From assembly GCA_963709525.1 (NCBI GenBank), contig CAVPXB010000015.1, positions 310,001-374,000 of the forward strand: a stretch of DNA of 64,000 nt, in the 5' to 3' direction. How positions within the stretch are numbered: the stretch's first letter is position 1; every line of letters starts with the position of its first letter. The position numbers and the translations under genes were made by a program. This DNA is from CAIWHR01 sp963709525 (GTDB lineage: Bacteria; Pseudomonadota; Gammaproteobacteria; Burkholderiales; Casimicrobiaceae). The notes below the pieces were generated by a model that worked only from the letters and a program-made list of their open reading frames with translations, had not been told where the DNA came from and ran no database searches. Positions 11,179-19,316 of the stretch are shown here, piece by piece.

Positions 11179-11685
11179 TCAGCCGAGCTGCCTCAGCATC
11201 GTCGCGGCGTCGGAGACCTCGAACTTGCCCGGCGCTTCGACGTTGAGCGTCTTGACCACGCCGTTGTCGACCAGCATCGAAAAACGCTGGCAGCGCACGC
11301 CCAAGCCCTTGGCCGTGAGGTCGAATTCGAGTCCCAGCGCCCGGGTGTAATTCGCGCTGCCGTCGCCCATCATGCGAAGCTTGCCGGAGGTCTTCAGGTC
11401 GCGTGCCCAGGCACCCATCACAAAGGGGTCGTTGACCGCGACGCAGATCACTTCGGCCACGCCCTTCGCCTTCAGCGCGTCAAGGCTCGCGACGTAGCCG
11501 GGCACGTGCTGCGCCGAGCAGGTCGGCGTGAAGGCCCCGGGGACGCCGAAAATGACCACCTTCCTGCCGGCGGTCAGCGCCTCGATCTGGAAAGGATTGG
11601 GGCCGATGCTGCAGCCGCCGCCTTCGACTTCGACATATTCGGACAGTGCGCCTGCGGGAAGCTTGTCACCAACCTTGATCGTCAT
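11179..11685 (-). CDS. Prx5-type peroxiredoxin
   Basis: The 168-residue protein reduces hydrogen peroxide and alkyl hydroperoxides at a cysteine thiolate. The active-site segment VPGAFTPTCSAQHVPGY places the peroxidatic cysteine at C56. The flanking VIFGVPGAFT, the later LKAKGVAEVICVAVNDPFVM and the C-terminal LNVEAPGKFEVSDAATML are typical of the Prx5/AHP1 group (thioredoxin- or glutaredoxin-dependent, 160-170 residues). A ribosome site AAGGA lies 7 bases upstream of ATG. It is convergent with parB and divergent from the atp operon. It probably protects cytoplasmic proteins from peroxides produced by respiration, which is inferred from family knowledge. Confidence 0.92.
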   Translation of the reverse strand: MTIKVGDKLPAGALSEYVEVEGGGCSIGPNPFQIEALTAGRKVVIFGVPGAFTPTCSAQHVPGYVASLDALKAKGVAEVICVAVNDPFVMGAWARDLKTSGKLRMMGDGSANYTRALGLEFDLTAKGLGVRCQRFSMLVDNGVVKTLNVEAPGKFEVSDAATMLRQLG

Positions 11686-12094
11686 GGGTTTTCCTTGGTT
11701 GAACGAACGAACGGCATGGAATCGAACGGCCCCATAGAGTTGCAGGCATTGGCGCGAAATTCAACCCCCTCCGGCAGACGGGATTCGTCCGGATTGCCGG
11801 CGAGCCGGGCCTGGTGGAGCGTGGAGCGCCAGGCGATGACGGTCGACGCTTCGCGCACATCACGATCTTCGTCGACGCCAAGCGCGCGACCTCGACGCGA
11901 CACTCCCGCCCGGCGCAAGCGCTGTCGCGACGGCGAATCGGCCTGACCACCGGACCGCCTCGCCGGATGTCGTTGCGCCGCACCATTTTCATTGCGAACG
12001 AGGTGCCTGAGTCGCTATAATCATCGGGTTTGCTTACCCTGGAAGCGCGCGACGACGCCTCGCATGCCCAAGGGCGGCCCGAGCGCGCAACCGA
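11686..12094. other. Intergenic region between the peroxiredoxin gene and atpI
   Basis: About 400 bases separate the divergent peroxiredoxin and atp genes. Apart from the atp promoter at its right side and the ribosome site of the peroxiredoxin gene at its left, I see no gene, hairpin or repeat. The short open frames here lack family motifs and ribosome sites. Confidence 0.5.
11992..12021 (+). promoter_or_regulatory. Sigma-70 promoter of the atp operon
   Basis: TTGCGA (11992-11997) and a perfect TATAAT (12016-12021) are separated by 18 bases, about 75 bases upstream of atpI. It is the strongest -10 box seen in the window and directs transcription into the nine-gene atp cluster. Confidence 0.65.
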
Positions 12095-12463
12095 GTGACT
12101 TCCCCGCTCCACACCCGATCGTTTCGCGCCATGCTGCTGTGGCAAGCAATCGCGACGGTGGCGATCGCGACCCTCGCGGGTTTCGCGGTCGGCGTTCACG
12201 GGATCGGGTCGGCGTTGCTGGGGGGCTTCATCAACCTCGCAGCCAACGGCCTCTACGCGCTGGCCTACGGCCTGATGCGGCCCGCGGGGCCGGGGGGCGA
12301 AGTGATCGCCGCGGTGAGGGCCGAGGCGAGCAAGATCCTGCTGTTGATGTTGTTGCTGTTGGCAGTGCTGGTGGTGTATCGGGAACTCGTGCCGTGGGCC
12401 TTTCTCGCCGCGTTCATCCTGACCGCACTGCTGTTCCGATTGGTTCTGATCATTCGCGACTGA
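12095..12463 (+). CDS. atpI: ATP synthase subunit I (AtpI-like)
   Basis: A 122-residue hydrophobic protein from GTG 12095 (ATG 12131 is an alternative). It has four predicted membrane stretches: QAIATVAIATLAGFAVG, GSALLGGFINLAANGLY, a leucine-rich LLLMLLLLAVLVV and AFLAAFILTALLF. The position directly before atpB and the polar start of the second helix (GG.INL) match AtpI/UncI, a non-essential factor that assists c-ring assembly. Sequence conservation in this family is low, so the call leans on position and topology. Confidence 0.8.
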   Translation: MTSPLHTRSFRAMLLWQAIATVAIATLAGFAVGVHGIGSALLGGFINLAANGLYALAYGLMRPAGPGGEVIAAVRAEASKILLLMLLLLAVLVVYRELVPWAFLAAFILTALLFRLVLIIRD

Positions 12464-12476
12464 CACGAGACTCGAC

Positions 12477-13278
12477 ATGGCGGCCGGACCCACGAATCCC
12501 ACCGAATACATCCAGGGACACCTCACGCATTTCGCCAAGCCCATCGGCGATGCCGGCGGCTTCTGGACGCTGCACGTCGACAGCTTCGTGATGGCGGTGC
12601 TGATCGGCGTGCTGTCGTTCGGTTTCCTCTGGTGGGTCACGCGCAAGGTCACTTCCGGCGTGCCGTCGAAGCTGCAGGCGTTCGTCGAACTGGCGCTGGA
12701 GTTCGTCAACGGCCAGGCCAGGGGGATCTACCACGGCCAATCCCGGCTCGTCGGCCCGCTCGCGCTGACCGTATTCGTGTTCGTGGTGATGATGAACGCG
12801 ATGGATTTCCTGCCGGTCGATATCACCGCGAAGTTCACGCATCTGTTTCGCCGATCACTGGCGCGTGGTTCCGACCGCCGACATCAACACCACGTTCGCG
12901 CTGGCGCTGTCGGTGTTCGGCCTGATGATCTTCTTCAGCATCCGGGCCAAGGGCCTCGGCGGCTGGATCCACGAACTCGTCACTTCGCCGTTCGGCAAGA
13001 ACCCGCTGCTGTGGCCGATCAACCTGGCGATGAACATCGTCGAGCTGGTGTCGAAGCCGCTGTCGCACTCGCTGCGGCTGTACGGCAACATCTACGCCGG
13101 CGAGGTCATCTTCCTGCTGCTCGGCATGTGGGCGGCGACCGGCCTCGCCGGCACGCTGTTCGGCGGCGTGCTGCATCTTGGCTGGGCGATCTTCCACCTG
13201 CTGATCGTGCCGCTGCAGGCTTTCATTTTCATGATGCTTACCGCCGTGTACATGTCGATGGCCGAAGAGCAGCACTGA
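12477..13278 (+). CDS. atpB: F0F1 ATP synthase subunit a, apparent +1 frameshift
   Basis: Subunit a forms the two proton half-channels beside the c-ring. The first frame encodes the N-terminal part (TEYIQGHLTHF, then VVMMNAMDFLPVD). A second frame encodes VVPTADINTTFALALSVF, the essential channel-arginine helix LSHSLRLYGNIYAGEVIF and the C-terminal LIVPLQAFIFMMLTAVYMSMA. Removing one T from the run 12846-12848 joins them as THLFADHWRVVPTAD, giving 266 residues; the total span is 3n+1 bases. Since all other atp genes are intact, a base-calling insertion is more likely than a real mutation, but a true frameshift cannot be excluded. Confidence 0.88.
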
Positions 13279-13340
13279 CCGTTTTCCGCTTCACCCCCGT
13301 CACCCGAGTCCCACTCCCGTTACTGAAAAGGAAAAGCAAC

Positions 13341-13613
13341 ATGGAAAAATTGCAACTGCTGGCAATGATCCAGGCCTACACCAGCGTCGGCATCGGCCTC
13401 ATCATCGGACTGGGCGCGCTCGGCGCCTGTCTGGGCATCGGCCTCATGTGCTCGAAGTTCCTGGAGAGCGCCGCCCGTCAGCCCGAACTCATGCCCCAGC
13501 TTCAAGGCAAGGTGTTCCTGCTCCTGGGTCTGATCGACGCGTCGTTCATCATCGGCGTCGGCCTCGCGATGCTGTTCGCGTTCGCCAACCCGCTGCTCGC
13601 CGTCATTCGTTAA
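13341..13613 (+). CDS. atpE: F0F1 ATP synthase subunit c
   Basis: This 90-residue hairpin protein forms the rotating c-ring in the membrane. Two hydrophobic helices flank the polar loop ESAARQPELMPQLQG. The first helix carries the tight-packing glycine motif IGLGALGACLGIG and the second has the ion-binding acid at D66 in LLGLIDASFIIGVG. An aspartate without the sodium-site Gln/Glu/Thr set indicates proton coupling. The ribosome site GGAAAAGCAAC lies before ATG 13341. The upstream frame runs continuously from atpB's first frame only because of the atpB frameshift. Confidence 0.96.
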   Translation: MEKLQLLAMIQAYTSVGIGLIIGLGALGACLGIGLMCSKFLESAARQPELMPQLQGKVFLLLGLIDASFIIGVGLAMLFAFANPLLAVIR

Positions 13614-13652
13614 CGCGGCTCCCGCGCAACCGACAACTGCCAGGGGGCAGCC

Positions 13653-14123
13653 ATGAACATCAATCTGACCCTGTTCGCGCAGGCGCTGGCCTTCGCGGCG
13701 TTCATCTGGTTCACCTACCGTTTCGTCTGGCCGCCGCTGATGGGCGCCATCGAAGCGCGGCAGAAACAGATCGCCGACGGCCTGGCCGCCAGCGACGCCG
13801 GGCGCCAGAGCCTCGCCAAGGCGGAACTGAAGATCGGCGAAATGATGACCGAGGCCAAGCATCGCTCGGCAGAGATCATCGCGCAGGGCGAGAAGCTCAA
13901 GACCGAGACCGTCGAGCAGGCAAAGGCCGAGGCGAAGGCCGAGGCCGAGCGCATCCTCGCCGCTGCCAGGGCCGAGATCAAGCAGGAAGTGGCCCGGGCG
14001 AAGGAATCGCTGCGCGATCAGCTCGGCGATCTCGTCGTCGCGGGTGCTTCGAAGATCCTGAAGCGCGAAGTCGACGCCAAGGTGCACGCCGACCTCATCG
14101 CCGCCGTCCGGCAGGAACTCTGA
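13653..14123 (+). CDS. atpF: F0F1 ATP synthase subunit b
   Basis: The 156-residue stator subunit has one N-terminal membrane helix (NLTLFAQALAFAAFIWFTYRFVWPPL), with the conserved WPP boundary followed by a long charged coiled coil rich in Ala, Glu and Lys that reaches up to F1 and ends near subunit delta. Length and layout match proteobacterial AtpF. A ribosome site (AGGGGG) precedes ATG 13653, and atpH starts 12 bases after the stop. Confidence 0.95.
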   Translation: MNINLTLFAQALAFAAFIWFTYRFVWPPLMGAIEARQKQIADGLAASDAGRQSLAKAELKIGEMMTEAKHRSAEIIAQGEKLKTETVEQAKAEAKAEAERILAAARAEIKQEVARAKESLRDQLGDLVVAGASKILKREVDAKVHADLIAAVRQEL

Positions 14124-14135
14124 CGAGGACGCGCC

Positions 14136-14678
14136 ATGGCGGAACTCATCACCATCGCCCGCCCCTACGCCCAGGCCGCCTTTGCGCTGGCGCGGGATGC
14201 CAACGCGCTGCCGGTCTGGAGCGAGGCGCTGCGCCTGGCCGCGGCTGTGGTCGCCGATGCCAAGGTGGCGGCCACGCTCGACAATCCGGGGCTTACGGCC
14301 GCAGGCAAGGAGTCGCTGCTGCTGTCGATCTGCGGCGACGGGCTGTCCGCCGAACAGCGCAATTTCCTGCGCGTGCTGGTCGAGGCCGACCGGATCGCGC
14401 TGCTGCCGCAGATCCGGGCGCAGTTCCTGCAACTCAAGGACGAGGCGGAGGGGGTGGCGAAAGCGCGGATCGACAGCGCGTTTGCGTTGAGCGATGCCCA
14501 GATCGCGGAAATTACCGGGGGGCTGGAAAAGCGGTTTGGCCGCCGGATCGATGCCACCGTCAACGTGGATCCGACGCTGATCGGTGGCGTGCGCATCACG
14601 GTGGGCGACACCGTGGTCGACGGCACCGTGCAGGCGCAGCTCCATGCCATGGCGCGAGACTTGCGGGCCAAATTCTGA
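14136..14678 (+). CDS. atpH: F0F1 ATP synthase subunit delta
   Basis: The 180-residue stator protein links subunit b to the top of F1 (OSCP homologue). It starts MAELITIARPYAQAAFALA, the conserved N-terminal helix that contacts the alpha subunits. It ends with the family's DPTLIGGVRITVGDTVVDGTVQAQL block followed by L. The gene lies in the standard place between atpF and atpA. Confidence 0.95.
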   Translation: MAELITIARPYAQAAFALARDANALPVWSEALRLAAAVVADAKVAATLDNPGLTAAGKESLLLSICGDGLSAEQRNFLRVLVEADRIALLPQIRAQFLQLKDEAEGVAKARIDSAFALSDAQIAEITGGLEKRFGRRIDATVNVDPTLIGGVRITVGDTVVDGTVQAQLHAMARDLRAKF

Positions 14679-14730
14679 AATCACCGTGACGTCGCCGGAC
14701 TTCCCCGGCGGCGCGACGCGAGGACCCATC

Positions 14731-16272
14731 ATGCAGCTGCAACCTTCCGAAATCAGCGACCTGATCAAGAGCAAGATCCAGAACCTCGACACCCATGCCG
14801 AGGTGCGCACGCAGGGGACCGTGGTCTCGGTCACTGACGGCATCTGCCGCGTGCACGGCCTGTCCGACGCGATGGCCGGTGAAATGCTCGAGTTCCCGGG
14901 CAACACCTTCGGCCTGGCGCTGAATCTCGAGCGCGACAGCGTGGGCGCGGTGATTCTGGGCCAGTACGAGCACATCACCGAGGGCGACACCGTCAAGTGC
15001 ACCGGCAAGATCCTGTCGGTGCCGATCGGTCCCGAGCTCATCGGCCGCGTGGTCGACTCCCTCGGGCAGCCGATCGACGGCAAGGGCCCGATCAACGCCA
15101 AGCTGACCGATGTCATCGAAAAGGTCGCGCCGGGCGTGATCGCGCGCAAATCGGTGGGGCAGCCGGTGCAGACCGGCTTGAAGGCGATCGACTCGATGGT
15201 GCCCATCGGCCGCGGCCAGCGCGAACTCATCATCGGCGACCGCCAGACCGGCAAGACCGCCGTGGCGATCGACACCATCATCAACCAGAAGGGCAAGGAC
15301 CTGATCTGCGTCTACGTGGCCATCGGGCAAAAGGCCTCCTCGATCAAGAACGTGATCCGCAAGCTCGAGGAGACCGGCGCGATGGCCTACACCATCGTCG
15401 TCGCCGCCACGGCGTCCGAGTCGGCTGCGATGCAGTACATCGCGCCCTATTCCGGCTGCACGATGGGCGAGTACTTCCGCGACCGCGGGCAGGACGCGCT
15501 CATCATCTACGACGACCTGACCAAGCAGGCCTGGGCCTACCGCCAGATCTCGCTGCTGCTGCGCCGGCCGCCGGGCCGCGAAGCCTATCCCGGCGACGTG
15601 TTCTACCTGCACTCGCGGCTGCTCGAGCGCGGCGCGCGGGTCAACGAGGAATACGTCGAGCAGTTCACCAACGGCGCGGTCAAGGGCAAGACCGGGTCGC
15701 TCACCGCGCTGCCGGTGATCGAGACGCAGGCTGGCGACGTGACCGCGTTCGTGCCCACCAACGTGATCTCGATCACCGACGGCCAGATCTTCCTCGAGAC
15801 CGACCTTTTCAACGCCGGCATCCGGCCCGCGATCAACGCCGGCATTTCCGTGTCGCGCGTCGGCGGCGCCGCACAGACCAAGGTCATCAAGAAGCTGGGC
15901 GGCGGTGTGCGTCTTGCGCTGGCGCAGTATCGCGAGCTCGCGGCCTTCGCGCAGTTCGCCTCCGACCTCGACGAGGCGACCCGCAAGCAGCTCGACCGCG
16001 GCCGCCTCGTCACCGAGCTGATGAAGCAGCCACAGTACCAGCCCCTGCAGGTGAACGAGATGGCGGTGACGCTGTTCGCCGTCACCAGAGGCTATTACGA
16101 CGATGTTCACGTCGACAAGGCGCTGCCCTTCGAGGTGGCGCTGCGCGCGTATCTGAAGAGCAAGTACGAGCCGCTGATGAATTCGATCGAGAAGACCAAG
16201 GACCTGTCGGCGGACGACGAGAAGGCCCTCGTCGCCGCGATCGAGGACTTCAAGAAGAACGGCGCGTACTGA
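14731..16272 (+). CDS. atpA: F0F1 ATP synthase subunit alpha
   Basis: The 513-residue non-catalytic nucleotide-binding subunit starts MQLQPSEISDLIKSKI at ATG 14731; the frame extends further up, but this start matches the family. The P-loop GDRQTGKTAV lies near residues 169-178. The PAINAGISVSRVGG block near residue 370 and the C-terminal helical domain are intact. It alternates with three beta subunits in F1 and helps gate subunit delta. Only 52 bases separate it from atpH. Confidence 0.97.
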   Translation: MQLQPSEISDLIKSKIQNLDTHAEVRTQGTVVSVTDGICRVHGLSDAMAGEMLEFPGNTFGLALNLERDSVGAVILGQYEHITEGDTVKCTGKILSVPIGPELIGRVVDSLGQPIDGKGPINAKLTDVIEKVAPGVIARKSVGQPVQTGLKAIDSMVPIGRGQRELIIGDRQTGKTAVAIDTIINQKGKDLICVYVAIGQKASSIKNVIRKLEETGAMAYTIVVAATASESAAMQYIAPYSGCTMGEYFRDRGQDALIIYDDLTKQAWAYRQISLLLRRPPGREAYPGDVFYLHSRLLERGARVNEEYVEQFTNGAVKGKTGSLTALPVIETQAGDVTAFVPTNVISITDGQIFLETDLFNAGIRPAINAGISVSRVGGAAQTKVIKKLGGGVRLALAQYRELAAFAQFASDLDEATRKQLDRGRLVTELMKQPQYQPLQVNEMAVTLFAVTRGYYDDVHVDKALPFEVALRAYLKSKYEPLMNSIEKTKDLSADDEKALVAAIEDFKKNGAY

Positions 16273-16306
16273 TCCCATCCACGGCGACTGAAAGCAAGGA
16301 TCTGTC

Positions 16307-17197
16307 ATGGCGGGATCGAAAGAGATCCGTAACAAGATCAAGAGCGTGCAGAGCACGCGCAAGATCACCAAGGCGATGGAGATGGTCGCGGCCTCGAAGA
16401 TGAAAAAGGCCCAGGACCGGATGCGCGCGTCGCGCCCCTACGTGCTGCGCGCGCTGCAGATCGCGATGGACGTGGCGAAGGCGAACACCGAGTACCGGCA
16501 TCCCTTGCTCGTCAAGCACGAAACCGTGAAGCGCGTCGGCGCGATCGTCATCACCACCGACAAGGGGCTGTGCGGGGGCCTCAACACCAACATATTGCGG
16601 CTCGTCCTGCAGCAGCACAAGGAATGGCGCGCCAAGGGCATCGAGGTCGATTATGTCGCCGTGGGCAGCAAGGGTCTGGGCTTTCTCACCCGCCTGGGCG
16701 CCAACGTCGTGTCGAGCGTCGTCCATCTGGGCGACCGTCCGCACCTGTCGAAGCTCATCGGCCCGGTCAAGGTCCTGCTCGACAAGTTCGTCGAGGGAAC
16801 GGTCGACGAGGTGCACGTGTTTTCGACGCTCTTCGTCACCACCATGAAGCAGGAGCCGCGGCAGATTCGGATGGCGCCGATCCCCGAAACCTTCACGACG
16901 TCGACCGGCGAGGAGCGCAGGGCGAAGTCGCGGCCCGGCACCTGGGACTACATCTACGAGCCCGATGCCAAGACGCTGCTCGATGACGTGCTGCGCCGCT
17001 ATGTCGAAGCGCTGATCTTCCAGATGCTGAACGAGAACATGGCCTCGGAACAGTCCGCGCGCATGGTGGCGATGCGGGCTGCTTCCGACAACGCGGTGAC
17101 GATCATCGACGAGCTGCAGCTCATCTACAACAAGTCGCGGCAGGCGGCGATCACCAAGGAATTGGCGGAAATCGTCGGCGGGGCTGCGGCGGTTTGA
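16307..17197 (+). CDS. atpG: F0F1 ATP synthase subunit gamma
   Basis: The 296-residue central rotor subunit begins MAGSKEIRNKIKSVQSTRKI and carries the conserved N-terminal KITKAMEMVAASKM and C-terminal AMRAASDNAV and IYNKSRQAAITKE helices that form the coiled coil inside the alpha3beta3 ring. The middle TDKGLCGGLN motif is intact. The stop lies two bases before a 70-bp inverted repeat that separates it from atpD. Confidence 0.97.
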   Translation: MAGSKEIRNKIKSVQSTRKITKAMEMVAASKMKKAQDRMRASRPYVLRALQIAMDVAKANTEYRHPLLVKHETVKRVGAIVITTDKGLCGGLNTNILRLVLQQHKEWRAKGIEVDYVAVGSKGLGFLTRLGANVVSSVVHLGDRPHLSKLIGPVKVLLDKFVEGTVDEVHVFSTLFVTTMKQEPRQIRMAPIPETFTTSTGEERRAKSRPGTWDYIYEPDAKTLLDDVLRRYVEALIFQMLNENMASEQSARMVAMRAASDNAVTIIDELQLIYNKSRQAAITKELAEIVGGAAAV

Positions 17198-17198
17198 G

Positions 17199-17268
17199 GG
17201 GACAGACCACGTTTTCCGACCGACGGATCCGCGCTTGCCCGTGTGAAGCGGAAAACGTGGTCTGTCCC
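17199..17268. repeat. REP-type inverted repeat between atpG and atpD
   Basis: Two perfect 20-base arms (GGGACAGACCACGTTTTCCG at 17199-17218 and its complement at 17249-17268) flank a 30-base loop. The arm resembles dispersed palindromic repeats seen between genes of many Proteobacteria. In RNA it would form a stable stem inside the atp transcript, directly after the atpG stop and 26 bases before atpD. It could protect the mRNA 3' side or reduce atpD readthrough; neither is shown by sequence alone. Confidence 0.8.
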
Positions 17269-17294
17269 AGTAACCAGAGCCTAAGGATACGAAC

Positions 17295-18695
17295 ATGAGC
17301 CAGGGAACCATCGTCCAGTGCATCGGCGCGGTCGTCGATGTGGAGTTCGCGCGGGCCGACATGCCCAAGATCTACGACGCCCTCAAGATGGACGAGATCG
17401 GGCTGACGCTCGAAGTGCAGCAACAGCTGGGCGACGGCGTCGTCCGCACCATCGCGCTGGGCAGCTCCGACGGCCTGCGCCGCGGCATGCGGGTCGTCAA
17501 CACCGGCACCGGCATCCAGGTCCCGGTCGGCACCAAGACGCTGGGCCGGATCATGGACGTGCTGGGGCGCCCGATCGACGAGCGCGGACCGGTCGACGCC
17601 GAGAAGACGATGGGCATCCACCGCACCGCGCCGACGTTCGAGGAGCTCTCGCCGTCGCAGGAATTGCTCGAGACCGGCATCAAGGTCGTCGACCTCATCT
17701 GCCCGTTCGCCAAGGGCGGCAAGGTGGGCCTCTTCGGCGGCGCCGGCGTGGGCAAGACCGTCACGATGATGGAGCTCATCAACAACATCGCCACCGCGCA
17801 CTCGGGCCTTTCGGTGTTCGCGGGCGTCGGCGAGCGCACGCGCGAGGGCAACGACTTCTACCACGAGATGATCGATGCCGGCGTCGTCAACAAGGACGAC
17901 CTGTCGAAGTCCAAGGTGGCTATGGTGTACGGGCAGATGAACGAGCCGCCGGGCAACCGGCTGCGCGTCGCGCTGACCGGGCTCACGATCGCCGAGTCGT
18001 TCCGCGACGACGGCCGCGACGTCCTGCTGTTCATCGACAACATCTATCGCTTCACGCTGGCCGGCACCGAAGTTTCGGCGCTGCTGGGGCGGATGCCGTC
18101 GGCGGTCGGCTATCAGCCGACGCTGGCCGAGGAAATGGGCCGGCTGCAGGAGCGGATCACGTCGACCAAGACCGGCTCGATCACCTCGATCCAGGCGGTG
18201 TACGTGCCGGCGGACGACCTGACCGACCCGTCGCCCGCGACGACCTTCGGCCACCTCGACGCCACCGTGGTGCTGTCGCGCGACATCGCCTCTCTGGGGA
18301 TCTATCCGTCGGTGGACCCGCTCGACTCGACCTCGCGTCAGGTCGACCCGCACGTCATCGGCGAGGAGCACTACAACTGCACGCGCCGCGTCCAGCAGAC
18401 GCTGCAGCGCTACAAGGAGCTGCGCGACATCATCGCCATCCTGGGCATGGACGAGCTGTCGCCGGAAGACAAGCTGGTCGTCGTCCGGGCGCGGAAAGTC
18501 CAGCGCTTCCTGTCGCAGCCATTTTTCGTGGCCGAAGTGTTCACCGGCTCGCCGGGCAAGTTCGTGTCGCTGAAGGACACGATCAAGGGCTTCAACATGA
18601 TCGTCAACGGCGAATGCGATCATCTCCCCGAACAGGCCTTCTACATGGTCGGCACGATCGAGGAAGCGTTCGAGAAGGCAAAGACGCTGCAATAG
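17295..18695 (+). CDS. atpD: F0F1 ATP synthase subunit beta
   Basis: The 466-residue catalytic subunit has the P-loop FGGAGVGKTVTMMELI near residues 149-164 and the catalytic glutamate in VFAGVGERTREGNDFY. The Walker B segment DVLLFIDNIYRF and the DELSDEEK-like DELSPEDKL of the C-terminal domain are also present. Three copies make and hydrolyse ATP in F1. The start ATG 17295 follows a modest ribosome site (CTAAGGA). The gene is full length and intact. Confidence 0.97.
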   Translation: MSQGTIVQCIGAVVDVEFARADMPKIYDALKMDEIGLTLEVQQQLGDGVVRTIALGSSDGLRRGMRVVNTGTGIQVPVGTKTLGRIMDVLGRPIDERGPVDAEKTMGIHRTAPTFEELSPSQELLETGIKVVDLICPFAKGGKVGLFGGAGVGKTVTMMELINNIATAHSGLSVFAGVGERTREGNDFYHEMIDAGVVNKDDLSKSKVAMVYGQMNEPPGNRLRVALTGLTIAESFRDDGRDVLLFIDNIYRFTLAGTEVSALLGRMPSAVGYQPTLAEEMGRLQERITSTKTGSITSIQAVYVPADDLTDPSPATTFGHLDATVVLSRDIASLGIYPSVDPLDSTSRQVDPHVIGEEHYNCTRRVQQTLQRYKELRDIIAILGMDELSPEDKLVVVRARKVQRFLSQPFFVAEVFTGSPGKFVSLKDTIKGFNMIVNGECDHLPEQAFYMVGTIEEAFEKAKTLQ

Positions 18696-18747
18696 GGCGT
18701 GATGGCGGTCCCTCGCGGACACCTCACCACGAACCAGCGGAGAATTC

Positions 18748-19170
18748 ATGGCCAATACCATTCAGGTCGACGTCGTCAGCGCCGAGGAGCTCATCTTCTC
18801 GGGGCCCGTGGAATTCGTCGTGCTGCCCGGTGTCGTCGGCGAGCTGGGCATCCTTCCCGGCCACACGCCGCTGCTGACCGAGATCAGGCCGGGCGCCGTG
18901 CGCATGAAGCTGCCCGATGTGGAGGGCGAAGAGTTCATCTTCGTGCAAGGCGGGTTTCTCGAGGTCCAGCCGGGGCACGTCACGGTGCTGGCCGACACCG
19001 CCATACGCGCCAAGGATCTCGACGAGGTCGCGGCGCAGGCGGCGAAAGCCGCGGCTGAAGAAGCGATGCAAAACAAGGTGTCGGACGAAGAGATCGCCGT
19101 GGCCGAGGCGCAGCTTTCGACGGCGTTGGCGCAACTCGACGCCATCCGGCGGGTTCGCAACCGGAGTTGA
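18748..19170 (+). CDS. atpC: F0F1 ATP synthase subunit epsilon
   Basis: The 140-residue subunit binds gamma at the foot of the rotor and can inhibit ATP hydrolysis. It has an N-terminal beta-sandwich (IQVDVVSAEELIFSG, LPGVVGELGILPGHTPLLT) and a C-terminal helical hairpin rich in Ala and Glu. Last gene of the atp operon. A GC-rich partial hairpin follows near 19200-19230, without a T run. Confidence 0.95.
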   Translation: MANTIQVDVVSAEELIFSGPVEFVVLPGVVGELGILPGHTPLLTEIRPGAVRMKLPDVEGEEFIFVQGGFLEVQPGHVTVLADTAIRAKDLDEVAAQAAKAAAEEAMQNKVSDEEIAVAEAQLSTALAQLDAIRRVRNRS

Positions 19171-19316
19171 GCCCCTTCGCCGGTCGCAGCGAATGAATCC
19201 CGGGGGGCGGCGCAGGCTGCCCCTTCCTGTTCGTGGGCCCCCGATGGATGGGGTATGATGTTGCGGCGCAGCAATTCGGGCGTTGTTCCTTGTGCGTCCG
19301 CGACCAGAGGCCACCC

